Shown here in pieces: positions 1 to 7,450 of a DNA stretch of 16,007 bases (its first letter is position 1; each line of letters starts with the position of its first letter). Source of the DNA: Spirochaetaceae bacterium (GTDB lineage: Bacteria; Spirochaetota; Spirochaetia; SZUA-6; Fen-1364); assembly GCA_003154555.1 (NCBI GenBank), contig PMDT01000033.1, positions 1 to 16,007 of the forward strand. The letters run 5' to 3'. The notes under the pieces were generated by a model. That model had not been told where the DNA came from. It saw only the letters and a program-made list of their open reading frames with translations, and made no database searches. The position numbers and the translations under genes were made by a program.

Positions 1-1814
1 AGGTTGAGAATGGCGGCGATATCCGCCTTGCCCGCCACGATCTCCCTGAATTGCTGCTCCGCCTTTTCCATCTGCCCGAACTTCGCATAGAGGACCCCGA
101 GGTTGTTCTTTGCCACGAGGCTCCCGGTGCCCTGGATCTGCGCTTTCAGCTTTGCCACCTGTGGCCAGATCCCCGCGTCGATATGTTGCTGCACGTCTCG
201 CAGATAGGCGGCAAGAACTTTTCCCGAATCAGGGACTGAAACGACGGTCTCAGCGCCCGGCAGACCTACAGGCGGGTAGAGGGCCCAGGCTTCCTTGATG
301 GGATAGAATCCCTCGAGTCCCTGGCGGACATTCTCGTTCCACTCCTTTGCGCCGAGCTCCCACGCCTTCCGAAACCCGTCGTGAATCGACGTCACCTCGA
401 AAGGAATCCACGCCTTCCCCTGGTAGGCGATGAACTGGCCTTCCGGAATCAGCTCCTGGGGGGCCTCTTCGGGAGTCAGGCCGCTGTCAAAGGCAATGAA
501 GATGTGACCCGGAATTGTGATGAAGGCCGCGTCGATTCCGACGGCTTGGAAAAGGGCACCATACAGGATCGATATGTCGCTGCAATCACCGGCGCGATAC
601 TGAAAGGTCTCACGCGGGAACTGGACGAAATCGATGACGTCCTTCTCATTCGACACTTCTGAATACGGCTTTCGCTGATTGGTGGAATAGTTCAGCCCAT
701 AGATGTCCAACGCAGCTTGCAAGGCGATCGCTGCCTGCAGGTTGGTGCTGATCGAGCGGTTTTCTTTTCCTTCGACGTAGCTCGTGACACCCCGCGCGAA
801 TTTCAGAACTCCCGGATCCTTTGCGGTCACATATGCGGCAGCCTTGCGATTGTCGTCCCATGTTATCGCGTTGCGACCGGTCAGGGTGAGCGTCTCGATT
901 TTCCTGTCCTGGTAGATCGCGCCGTCAACGGAATAGGTCACCAGGATTTCGGCGGCGACCTTCGTGCCTTCAGTCGTGTTGAGAACCTTGTCCGTAAACA
1001 GGGCATAGAGATCGACCGTCCTGCAGGAACCGGGCGCAAGGATTCCCGGCACGTCGACGAGCTTCGGCGCGTCCATGAACTCCTTGATGAAGACCTGCAC
1101 GCGGATATTCGTTGCGGGGACCTTGAGACTGCTCTGCAGCTCCATGCTGCCGATGGGATGGTCGTCATAGTACTTGTAGAAAACCGGGAAGGCCGGCCGT
1201 ATATGGACCGCCGGGATGCCGATGCTGCCGCCAAGATTGCCCAGAGCGATTCCGATGCCGGCTCCGGCGCTCAGACCCTGATACCCCCCGAAGTAGTATT
1301 CATATTGGCCACCCACGTTGATACTGAGGCCCGAACCCAGCGCGAACATGAAGCCGATGCCACCCGCGGCATACGGATCGCTTGCGGTAACCGAGAAATC
1401 GTTGAAGGTGCCGAAATAGTAGCCGCCCACTGCGTAGCCGAGAAGAGAAATCTTTCTGGTCAGGGGAATCTGTACGCCGGCGCCCACGCGCGCGGTTGCG
1501 AAGGAAACGCTCTCCGCCGCGAGGGTGGAAGCATAGGCGTACTGGAGCCCTCCCAGGAGATAGAACAGCGATCCGGGAATGCGATAATGCATGTCCAGTT
1601 GCATCCCCCCGCCATAGGAGAACAAACGCGAGCTGTCACCGAGCGGAAGTTGAAAAGAAGGCTCCACTTCCAGCGAGAGCGGTGAGGGGACCTCGGCGAT
1701 GGTCGGCGTTCCCGCCACAACGCTGCCGGTGGACTGGGCATCGCCAGAAGCCGAAACGAACGCAAGCAGGAAGAAAAAAAGGGCAGTGCACCAGCGATTT
1801 CTCATGCCACCCAC
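1..1814 (-). CDS. Exported beta-barrel / transglutaminase-like / TPR protein (3' end cut by window)
   Basis: The minus-strand frame stays open for over 600 codons and runs off the left edge, so the C-terminus is missing. Numbering from the ATG at 1805: residues 1-24 form a signal peptide (RNRW, a hydrophobic run rich in Phe/Leu, then SASGDAQ). Residues about 43-190 alternate Gly/aromatic strands like a small outer-membrane barrel. About 215-320 looks like an Ig-like beta domain. Residues 398-440 are a transglutaminase-like core: Cys408 in AGDCSD, His434 in IPGHIF, and probably Glu470 in WIPFEVT where many relatives have Asp. A TPR-like repeat starts near 567 (NNLGVLYAKFGQMEKA). The start is uncertain: a strong AAGGAGGAAG (1821-1830) lies 9 nt from an in-frame GTG at 1814 but 18 nt from the ATG, so I chose the GTG. 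The role is inferred: an envelope protein with a periplasmic cysteine-protease/transglutaminase fold and a protein-binding tail. Its partner is unknown. Confidence 0.85.
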   Translation of the reverse strand, partial: MGGMRNRWCTALFFFLLAFVSASGDAQSTGSVVAGTPTIAEVPSPLSLEVEPSFQLPLGDSSRLFSYGGGMQLDMHYRIPGSLFYLLGGLQYAYASTLAAESVSFATARVGAGVQIPLTRKISLLGYAVGGYYFGTFNDFSVTASDPYAAGGIGFMFALGSGLSINVGGQYEYYFGGYQGLSAGAGIGIALGNLGGSIGIPAVHIRPAFPVFYKYYDDHPIGSMELQSSLKVPATNIRVQVFIKEFMDAPKLVDVPGILAPGSCRTVDLYALFTDKVLNTTEGTKVAAEILVTYSVDGAIYQDRKIETLTLTGRNAITWDDNRKAAAYVTAKDPGVLKFARGVTSYVEGKENRSISTNLQAAIALQAALDIYGLNYSTNQRKPYSEVSNEKDVIDFVQFPRETFQYRAGDCSDISILYGALFQAVGIDAAFITIPGHIFIAFDSGLTPEEAPQELIPEGQFIAYQGKAWIPFEVTSIHDGFRKAWELGAKEWNENVRQGLEGFYPIKEAWALYPPVGLPGAETVVSVPDSGKVLAAYLRDVQQHIDAGIWPQVAKLKAQIQGTGSLVAKNNLGVLYAKFGQMEKAEQQFREIVAGKADIAAILN

Positions 1815-2083
1815 CGATTCCTTCCTCCTTGAAAAAAGCATTTCTTGTCGAGATGGGTCTGCGAGAGGTCCTCATATCCCGACAGAAGTCGTGTCACGGA
1901 TTCTGTGGACCCGGCCTGGCGACGGCGCCGCTGAGCGGAAACGTATGCCCAGCGGCGTCATTCGCGCGCCACTTTTTCTCTGTACTTAGGAAGCTCTGTG
2001 AAGAGGGTAGCATCGCGTCCGACCCTGCTCTGTGCGGCAACGCACCAAAAGGCCCATGAATATCCCTTTTTTTTCTCAGGCGC

Positions 2084-2275
2084 GTGCCCACCGGGAAATG
2101 GCTATTCTCTGGACTCTCCGCGCAGGAGTTTATCCAGAGGGCGATCAACAAGGTGACGGCGGCGCAGTCGGCGAACGAGTTCGACATGGACGGCTACGCC
2201 ACAAAGGCAAAGGCACTTCTCAACCAGGCATATGACGAGATAAAGCTTGCGGCGGTGGCGGCGAACGGAAAATGA
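2084..2275 (+). CDS. Possible small helical protein, unknown function (GTG start or frameshifted)
   Basis: This 63-codon frame starts at GTG 2084 and ends at TGA 2273-2275. Its composition is protein-like: an aromatic/hydrophobic start (TGKWLFSGLSA), then an Ala-, Lys- and Gln-rich stretch that should be alpha-helical (QRAINKVTAAQSA, TKAKALLNQAYDEIKLAA). I do not recognise a family. The start is poor: only AGG lies 3 nt upstream and no promoter is clear. An ATG at 2056 lies in a neighbouring frame, and a run of eight T (2067-2074) separates them. Removing one T would join that ATG to this frame and give a 72-residue protein, so the gene may be frameshifted, phase-variable or a remnant. It could also be a chance frame in GC-rich DNA. 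No partner is evident. Confidence 0.4.
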   Translation: MPTGKWLFSGLSAQEFIQRAINKVTAAQSANEFDMDGYATKAKALLNQAYDEIKLAAVAANGK

Positions 2276-2282
2276 TCGTGCG

Positions 2283-2307
2283 GCGCGCGGCCGCGGCGGC
2301 CGCGCGC
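2283..2307. terminator. Perfect GC hairpin, possible terminator of the small frame
   Basis: The arms GCGCGCGGCCG and CGGCCGCGCGC form an 11-bp perfect stem with a 3-nt loop, starting 7 nt after the stop codon of the small frame. It lacks a following T-run, so it is not a canonical intrinsic terminator. It could block or stabilise transcripts, or simply be a GC-rich palindrome (it contains the 8-bp palindrome GCGGCCGC). Confidence 0.45.
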
Positions 2308-2386
2308 ACCGTTACGCCAGAGAGCACCAGGCGCTCAAACGTACCGATTCGTTCCCCATCAAGCGACAGGATCAGCGAACCTTCGC

Positions 2387-2415
2387 TTGAACGTCCGCAC
2401 GCCAGGCATTACGAT
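2387..2415 (+). promoter_or_regulatory. Likely promoter of the flavin oxidoreductase gene (leaderless type)
   Basis: TTGAAC at 2387-2392, a 17-nt spacer and TACGAT at 2410-2415 resemble sigma-70 elements. Transcription would begin at about 2422-2423, exactly at the ATG. The -10 box is a weak match (4 of 6). The -35 box coincides with an in-frame TTG that might otherwise be taken as the start codon. Confidence 0.45.
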
Positions 2416-2422
2416 ACCGGGC

Positions 2423-4693
2423 ATGCCCGTAGATAACGCCGCTCTCATTCGTAACGTTCTTGCCCATATCGACGACTGGCCGCGCGGCCGGGATGCCGTC
2501 AAAACGAGCCGCCCGACGGGCGATCTGTTTCCCTATACGACCCTCTTTTCTCCCATCCGCGTCAATCGCCTGTCGATCAAGAATCGCATTGTGATGGGTC
2601 CCATGGGCAATCTCGGCATGGCGGAAGAAACGGGCCGACCGTCGCAGAAAATGATCGCGTACTTCGCCGAACGGGCCCGCGGCGGCGCGGGACTTCTCAC
2701 GTCCGGTCTCATTCCGGTCGATCATCGCGTCGACCCGACGGTGACCGAGCGGGAAACCCGAAGCTACCTGCCCCGGATCAATGGTCCCCGCAGCCTCTTC
2801 AGCGGGTGGCGCGACATCGCCGCGGCGGTGCATGCATACGGCGCGCATTTTTTCATCCAGCTCACCGCGGGATTGGGAAGGGTCGGGTCTCCCGAGTGCC
2901 TGCTTTCCAAGCATGCGCTGCCGGTGTCGGCCTCGTGGAACCCCAACTACTACATCCCCCAGATCCCGTGTCGACCTGTGACGGACCGGCAGTGTCGCCT
3001 CCTCCTGCACGCGGCCGGTCAGGCCGCGGCGAATGCAAAGTCGCTGGGCATCGACGGGGTGTACCTGCACGGGCACGAAGGGTACCTCCTCGAGCAGATG
3101 ACCAACCCCGCATACAACAGGAGACGATGGGGCAGGTTCGCGGACTGGCAGGCATTCGGCGTGGAGCTCGTGAAAGAAATCCGCGCGCGGGTCGGCGCGG
3201 ACTACCCCCTGATGTACCGCATCGACCTCTCGCTCGCTCTTGCCGAAACCTACGGCGAGCGCATGGACAGCGTGAAGACGCTTCGGAAGTTCAAACGCGA
3301 ACGGACAGCCGCGATGACATTGCAGTATATCGAGCGCCTCGTGCAGGCGGGCGTGGACATGTTCGATGTCGACCTCGGCGGGTACGACAACTGGTGGCTG
3401 CCGCACCCGCCCCTGTCGGCGCCGTCAGGTTGCTTCCTGCCCATCGCCCAGGCGGTCAAGGAGCACCTGGCAGAGCGGCGGATCGTGTCGAACGCCGGCC
3501 TGCCGATCCCCGTCGTCGCGGTCGGCAAGCTGGGCTGCCCCGATGTTGCCGAGCGCGCGCTCCGCGACGGGCTGTGCGACATGGTGATGCTTTCACGGCC
3601 GCTGCTTGCCGATCCGCAGTGGCCCGACAAGGCACGCACCGGCCGGCAGATCGACATCACGCCCTGCATCGGCGACCAGGAAGGATGCCTGAACGAGATC
3701 GTCGAAGGCGGCCACATCCAGTGCGCCGTCAATCCGCGGACAGGATTCGAAGACACGCTCCCGGAGGATCCGGGCCGCGCCCGTGTCCCGCGCCGGGTCG
3801 CCGTGGTGGGGGCGGGACCTGCGGGCATCCAGTGCGCGCTCACGGCGGCGCGACGCGGCCACTCCGTCACGCTGTTCGAGAAGCGTGAACGAATCGGGGG
3901 CATGCTCGTCGCCGGATCGCGGCCGCGCATAAAGTTCGAGGTGTTGAACTATCTTGAGCATCTCGAGCATCGCGTCAAAATGGCCGAACAGGAGGGCTCT
4001 CTCCACCTGCTCGTGCGCACGGAGCCGGACATCGAAACCTTGCGGCAGGGCCGCTTCGACGAAGTGGTGCTATGCACGGGGGCACGCCAATCGACCTTGC
4101 CGGTCGAAGGCGCGGCATCGCCCGGCGTCGTTTCAGCGACAGATTTCCTGGAGAACCCTGCCCTGGGCGCCGCGGCGGAAAGGGTGCTCATCATTGGCGG
4201 GGGCGCAACGGGATGCGAGTGCGCGCATTACTGTGCCGTGGAGCTGGGCAGGCAGGTGACCGTTGTCGAGATGCTGCCGGCATTCATGAAAGGCGTCTGC
4301 ACCGCCAACCGGGGACATCTCCTGCACGTGCTGGAAAAGGCGAAGGTGCGATTGCTCAATTGCACGAAGGTCATCCGGATCGGTCTCCCGGAGGTGGTCA
4401 TCGAGCGCAATGTCTCGCCGACCGTGCCTGATCCCTGGTGCACGTGGACGCCGCTTTTGCCGGAGAATGTCCCCAACCCGATGCGCCGGAAGATCCGCGA
4501 GCAGCGGGAAGAGCAGCGGCTGGAGGCGGACATCGTCGTCGTGGCGACCGGCCTTGCCCCCGACTCTTCGCTTGCTGAAGCCTGCGCCCAGGGCGGCGTC
4601 GCCCCCGGCATTCACCGCATCGGAAACGCGTTCCAGGTCGGAAGAATCCTGGAAGCGGTGAAGGCCGGGTATTCCCTGGGGAGCATCCTCTAG
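2423..4693 (+). CDS. FMN/FAD oxidoreductase of the Old Yellow Enzyme / 2,4-dienoyl-CoA reductase family
   Basis: A 756-residue cytoplasmic flavoenzyme with the family's three-part layout. Residues about 36-400 are the FMN-binding TIM barrel (LFSPIRVNRLSIKNRIVMGP; DGVYLHGHEGYLLEQMTNP). Residues 415-434 are the Fe-S motif. About 457-756 are the FAD- and NAD(P)-binding folds (VVGAGPAG at 461-468, IIGGGATG at 590-597), ending in a typical GRILEAVKAGYSLG tail. Relatives such as 2,4-dienoyl-CoA reductase, trimethylamine dehydrogenase and enoate reductases pass electrons from NAD(P)H through FAD and a 4Fe-4S cluster to FMN, which reduces an activated C=C bond or similar. The usual C-x2-C-x3-C-x11-C motif is here Cys415, Asp418, Cys422, Cys434, so one ligand is replaced. 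The ATG at 2423 is preferred over an in-frame TTG at 2387 because the TTG lies in a likely -35 box. It is monocistronic and convergent with the next operon. The substrate cannot be read from sequence. Confidence 0.92.
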   Translation: MPVDNAALIRNVLAHIDDWPRGRDAVKTSRPTGDLFPYTTLFSPIRVNRLSIKNRIVMGPMGNLGMAEETGRPSQKMIAYFAERARGGAGLLTSGLIPVDHRVDPTVTERETRSYLPRINGPRSLFSGWRDIAAAVHAYGAHFFIQLTAGLGRVGSPECLLSKHALPVSASWNPNYYIPQIPCRPVTDRQCRLLLHAAGQAAANAKSLGIDGVYLHGHEGYLLEQMTNPAYNRRRWGRFADWQAFGVELVKEIRARVGADYPLMYRIDLSLALAETYGERMDSVKTLRKFKRERTAAMTLQYIERLVQAGVDMFDVDLGGYDNWWLPHPPLSAPSGCFLPIAQAVKEHLAERRIVSNAGLPIPVVAVGKLGCPDVAERALRDGLCDMVMLSRPLLADPQWPDKARTGRQIDITPCIGDQEGCLNEIVEGGHIQCAVNPRTGFEDTLPEDPGRARVPRRVAVVGAGPAGIQCALTAARRGHSVTLFEKRERIGGMLVAGSRPRIKFEVLNYLEHLEHRVKMAEQEGSLHLLVRTEPDIETLRQGRFDEVVLCTGARQSTLPVEGAASPGVVSATDFLENPALGAAAERVLIIGGGATGCECAHYCAVELGRQVTVVEMLPAFMKGVCTANRGHLLHVLEKAKVRLLNCTKVIRIGLPEVVIERNVSPTVPDPWCTWTPLLPENVPNPMRRKIREQREEQRLEADIVVVATGLAPDSSLAEACAQGGVAPGIHRIGNAFQVGRILEAVKAGYSLGSIL

Positions 4694-4708
4694 CATGGTC
4701 ACCAGCCC

Positions 4709-4725
4709 GAGAATGCGCCGTTCTC
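4709..4725. terminator. Weak hairpin between convergent genes
   Basis: GAGAA and TTCTC form a 5-bp stem with a 7-nt loop in the 30-nt gap between the flavoenzyme and the transporter, reaching into the transporter's stop codon. It has no T-run. It is a possible shared end signal, but short enough to be chance. Confidence 0.25.
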
Positions 4726-6097
4726 AGGCGCCTTTCGCCTTCCGTTCTTCGATCAAGCGCTTCGTTTCCTCGAATCGCTCGCGCGTGAGCGGCAGGAACC
4801 GGGCAAAGAGCGCTGCAATCACGTAGAACACCGCGGTTCCCAACCCGAGAACGATCCTCACTGCCATGAGGGCGGACGCGGGTTGCGTGCCGGTCGGATT
4901 GTTTTCGATGTAGCCGAATGCGCCGATGAGAGCGGTTGCAACCAGGATCACCAGCGCGGAGGACGCCTTGTAGGTGAGCTGCGTGATGCCCATGAAGAAG
5001 CCTTCCCGGCGCACCCCGTTTGCAAGCTCGTCGAACTCGACCACGTCCGGCAGCATCGACCAGGGAAGGACCTGCGTCGCGGAAGAACCTATTCCCATGA
5101 GAACGGCGATCACGATCACGATCGATACGTTTCCCACGGGAGCCACCAGCACCATGAGGAGCGGAATGAGGAAGAAGATGGCACCGACCACATACGCACG
5201 TTTCTTGCCGAGCTTTCCGCCGATGAAGACCCACAGGGGCGCGGCTGCCACGGCGATCACAAGGGGGATGGCCATCACGATGGAGGTGATATCGTCGGGA
5301 ATCCGCACGACGTCCTTGAGGAAGAAGATCACCATCGCCATGAAGATGTCCGCCGCCACCTGGTTGAACACGAACAGGATGATCATCAAGCGGACCTCGC
5401 GGACCTTCCACAACGAGCGAAGCGCGTTCCAGAAGCCGCCAAGGATCTTCTCCGCCTGCGCATGGATCCTTTCCTTCGTTCCCAGGAAGGTTATCAGCAC
5501 GAAGAGGCTGGTTGCCGCGCCGAAGATGATTCCCATGACGGGGTAGCTGGACGGATAGGAGCCGCGGCCCGGGTACAGGTTGTCCACGATCAACGCCACT
5601 CCCGCGGCCGCCACGAGGTTTCCAAGGAAGGAAAACGCCATGCGGAAACCAGAGATCGACGTGCGCTCGTCATAGCTCTGCGTGAGCTCCGGCATCAGGG
5701 AGTTGTACGGGATCGTCACGAGGCTGAATGTCACGTTGAAGAGGAGCATCGCGCAGAGGTAGTAGATGAAATTGCCCGCCAGCGCCCGGCCCGGGATGAA
5801 CCAGAGCAGGAAGAAGAAGATGCCCAGCGGGATGGCGCCGAAGAGAAGGTAGACGCGCCGCCTGCCGAATCTGCTGCTGGTCCTGTCAGAGACAATGCCC
5901 ATCAGGAGATCGGTGCAGGCCGCCACGGTGCGCGAGACCCAGTAGATGACCCCTGCAAGGACCGCGGGGATCCCCGCGACGTTGACGATAAAGAAGATGA
6001 AATAGAAATTGATCGCGGTCATGGAGAGGTTGTTGGCGAAGTCTCCCAGGCCGAAAGCGACCTTTTCCCGTGCGGGAACGACGAATCCTTCTTTCAT
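4724..6097 (-). CDS. GPH-family sugar/glycoside:cation symporter
   Basis: A 457-residue inner-membrane protein with about 12 hydrophobic segments. Family signatures are Asp63 in the segment before the first loop, DRTSSRFGRRR (71-81) and IPYNSLMPELT followed by DERT. These match the glycoside-pentoside-hexuronide (GPH) group of the major facilitator superfamily, which imports sugars and glycosides such as melibiose, xylosides or glucuronides with H+ or Na+. The start MKEGFVVPAREKVAFG follows AAAAGGAG with about 6 nt spacing. The frame stays open for 114 codons further upstream, but that part lies over the preceding gene and is not real. It is the last gene of a four-gene minus-strand operon, 32 nt after the previous stop. 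The context suggests it imports the substrate of this operon, which is unknown. Confidence 0.93.
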   Translation of the reverse strand: MKEGFVVPAREKVAFGLGDFANNLSMTAINFYFIFFIVNVAGIPAVLAGVIYWVSRTVAACTDLLMGIVSDRTSSRFGRRRVYLLFGAIPLGIFFFLLWFIPGRALAGNFIYYLCAMLLFNVTFSLVTIPYNSLMPELTQSYDERTSISGFRMAFSFLGNLVAAAGVALIVDNLYPGRGSYPSSYPVMGIIFGAATSLFVLITFLGTKERIHAQAEKILGGFWNALRSLWKVREVRLMIILFVFNQVAADIFMAMVIFFLKDVVRIPDDITSIVMAIPLVIAVAAAPLWVFIGGKLGKKRAYVVGAIFFLIPLLMVLVAPVGNVSIVIVIAVLMGIGSSATQVLPWSMLPDVVEFDELANGVRREGFFMGITQLTYKASSALVILVATALIGAFGYIENNPTGTQPASALMAVRIVLGLGTAVFYVIAALFARFLPLTRERFEETKRLIEERKAKGA

Positions 6098-6129
6098 GAC
6101 GAGCTCCTTTTGGAAGTCAAATCCGCGCG

Positions 6130-7434
6130 CTAGTAGCGTCGCGGAAACACCTTCCAGACACGATCCACGCGACCCTGTGACACGACAAGGATGTCTTCGA
6201 ACTGGAACATCGCATCGCTCTGGATGGGATGGTAGAAAACGAAATCCCCGACATCGACGGCAACTTTCCGCGAGCCGTTGAGCGTTGTCTGGTTGGGAAC
6301 GAGGTTCTGGTTGGGAGGATCGGCGGTCAAAGCCTGCGTGCGTATCCCCTGCGGCGAGACAAGACGGCCTGCCCAGCCTCCCCCGTAGATCTCGAAGGTG
6401 CGTTGATTGTTCGGGTTCCAGAACGAAAGCACGCCGCACACTCCTTCGATGAAGGGAATCAGCATGCCGTTCCTCTTCTTCAGCACGGGCGCCGCAATGT
6501 GCTCCGCGGGCGTGAGATCGCCCAGGAAGTGATCAGGATATCCGGCGGGACGAAGGACCGCGCCGCCGATGCCGATGTCCGTGATGAAGGGGTAGTCGCG
6601 GAAGAGGCTGTACGTGCCGCTTCCTCCGCAGTTGAATGTCATTGCACCCGAGAAAAGGGCCGGGTATTTCGCGCGACCCTCCTCGATGAGCCTGCGATAC
6701 GCGCCAAGATTGTCGGCGAACTCGCGCAGGGCGACGCTGCGCGCCGGACGCAGGAGGGGAGGAGCATGGGCGACATGACCCTCGTACCCCATGAACCCGC
6801 TGAAGATCAGGTGTTCGGCGTTGGAATGAATGAGATCGAGCATCCGGTGGAGGGTCTCAAAGGAGTCGACGCCGCCCCGGTGGAGGCCGATGTCGATCTC
6901 GATATTGATCCGAAGCTTCAGGGCATTCTGCCGCGCGAATGCCAGGTATTCTTCCAGGCGCAGTGGCGTGTCGATCAGCCACTGGATCTCGGCCTGCGCC
7001 CTTCCACGGAGCCCAGGGCCGATCTCCTGGAAAAACTCCTTCACGCCGAAGACCGGGATCGGCTTGCCAAGGAGAATGTCAATGCCGGGGTCGAAGTTTT
7101 CCAGGATCACCTTGAGGAAGGGCCGGTGGACGACCATGAACTTGTCCGTGCCGACCGTCGACCGTATGAAGCGCAGCAGGTCGACGGAGGGAAGGGATTT
7201 GACGACGATCCGGTAGTGGTCCTTGCTGGGGATGCGGGAAAGGATGACGGTGAGATTGTGACGAAGCCGGTCGACATCTATCAGGATGCGCGCCGTCCCG
7301 ATCTCCGCCCGCTTCAGCGTTTGCTCGAGCCCCGTGAAATACGCGTCGTGGCCGCCGCCTTTGTCTCTCGGCTTCACGAGGGCGAGCAGGGCCACGACGA
7401 CAACGACGATGACAGCCACCAGTATCCAGGCCAT
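6130..7434 (-). CDS. Membrane-anchored alanine-racemase-fold (fold III) PLP-dependent protein
   Basis: A 434-residue protein. Residues 1-20 are one hydrophobic helix (AWILVAVIVVVVVALLALV) followed by KPRDK. Residues about 45-290 match the N-terminal barrel of alanine racemase/D-threonine-aldolase-type PLP enzymes, with the likely PLP lysine Lys79 in VVKSLPS. The C-terminus has HPIQSDAM (His402, Asp407), in the place where D-threonine-aldolase-like proteins carry a metal-binding or active-site pair. The family racemises or cleaves amino acids; the exact reaction here is unknown. The basic residues just after the helix suggest that the enzyme domain stays in the cytoplasm, tethered to the inner membrane. 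AAGGAGG lies just upstream of the ATG with 4-5 nt spacing. The gene begins 16 nt after the aminotransferase gene ends, so the two are co-transcribed. An amino-donor or amino-acid role alongside the aminotransferase is plausible but inferred. Confidence 0.85.
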   Translation of the reverse strand: MAWILVAVIVVVVVALLALVKPRDKGGGHDAYFTGLEQTLKRAEIGTARILIDVDRLRHNLTVILSRIPSKDHYRIVVKSLPSVDLLRFIRSTVGTDKFMVVHRPFLKVILENFDPGIDILLGKPIPVFGVKEFFQEIGPGLRGRAQAEIQWLIDTPLRLEEYLAFARQNALKLRINIEIDIGLHRGGVDSFETLHRMLDLIHSNAEHLIFSGFMGYEGHVAHAPPLLRPARSVALREFADNLGAYRRLIEEGRAKYPALFSGAMTFNCGGSGTYSLFRDYPFITDIGIGGAVLRPAGYPDHFLGDLTPAEHIAAPVLKKRNGMLIPFIEGVCGVLSFWNPNNQRTFEIYGGGWAGRLVSPQGIRTQALTADPPNQNLVPNQTTLNGSRKVAVDVGDFVFYHPIQSDAMFQFEDILVVSQGRVDRVWKVFPRRY

Positions 7435-7450
7435 GCAGCCTCCTTCCCCG

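Noticed and set aside
717..1685. A 322-codon plus-strand open frame opposite the envelope protein
   Set aside because: The minus strand here encodes a signal peptide, a barrel-like region and a transglutaminase core, so the plus frame is a shadow.
2387..2422. TTG at 2387 as start codon of the flavoenzyme
   Set aside because: It has no ribosome-binding site and coincides with a -35-like TTGAAC at correct spacing from a -10-like box before ATG 2423.
2372..3406. A 344-codon minus-strand open frame inside the flavoenzyme gene
   Set aside because: It is antisense to well-conserved FMN-domain motifs, and its product resembles no family.
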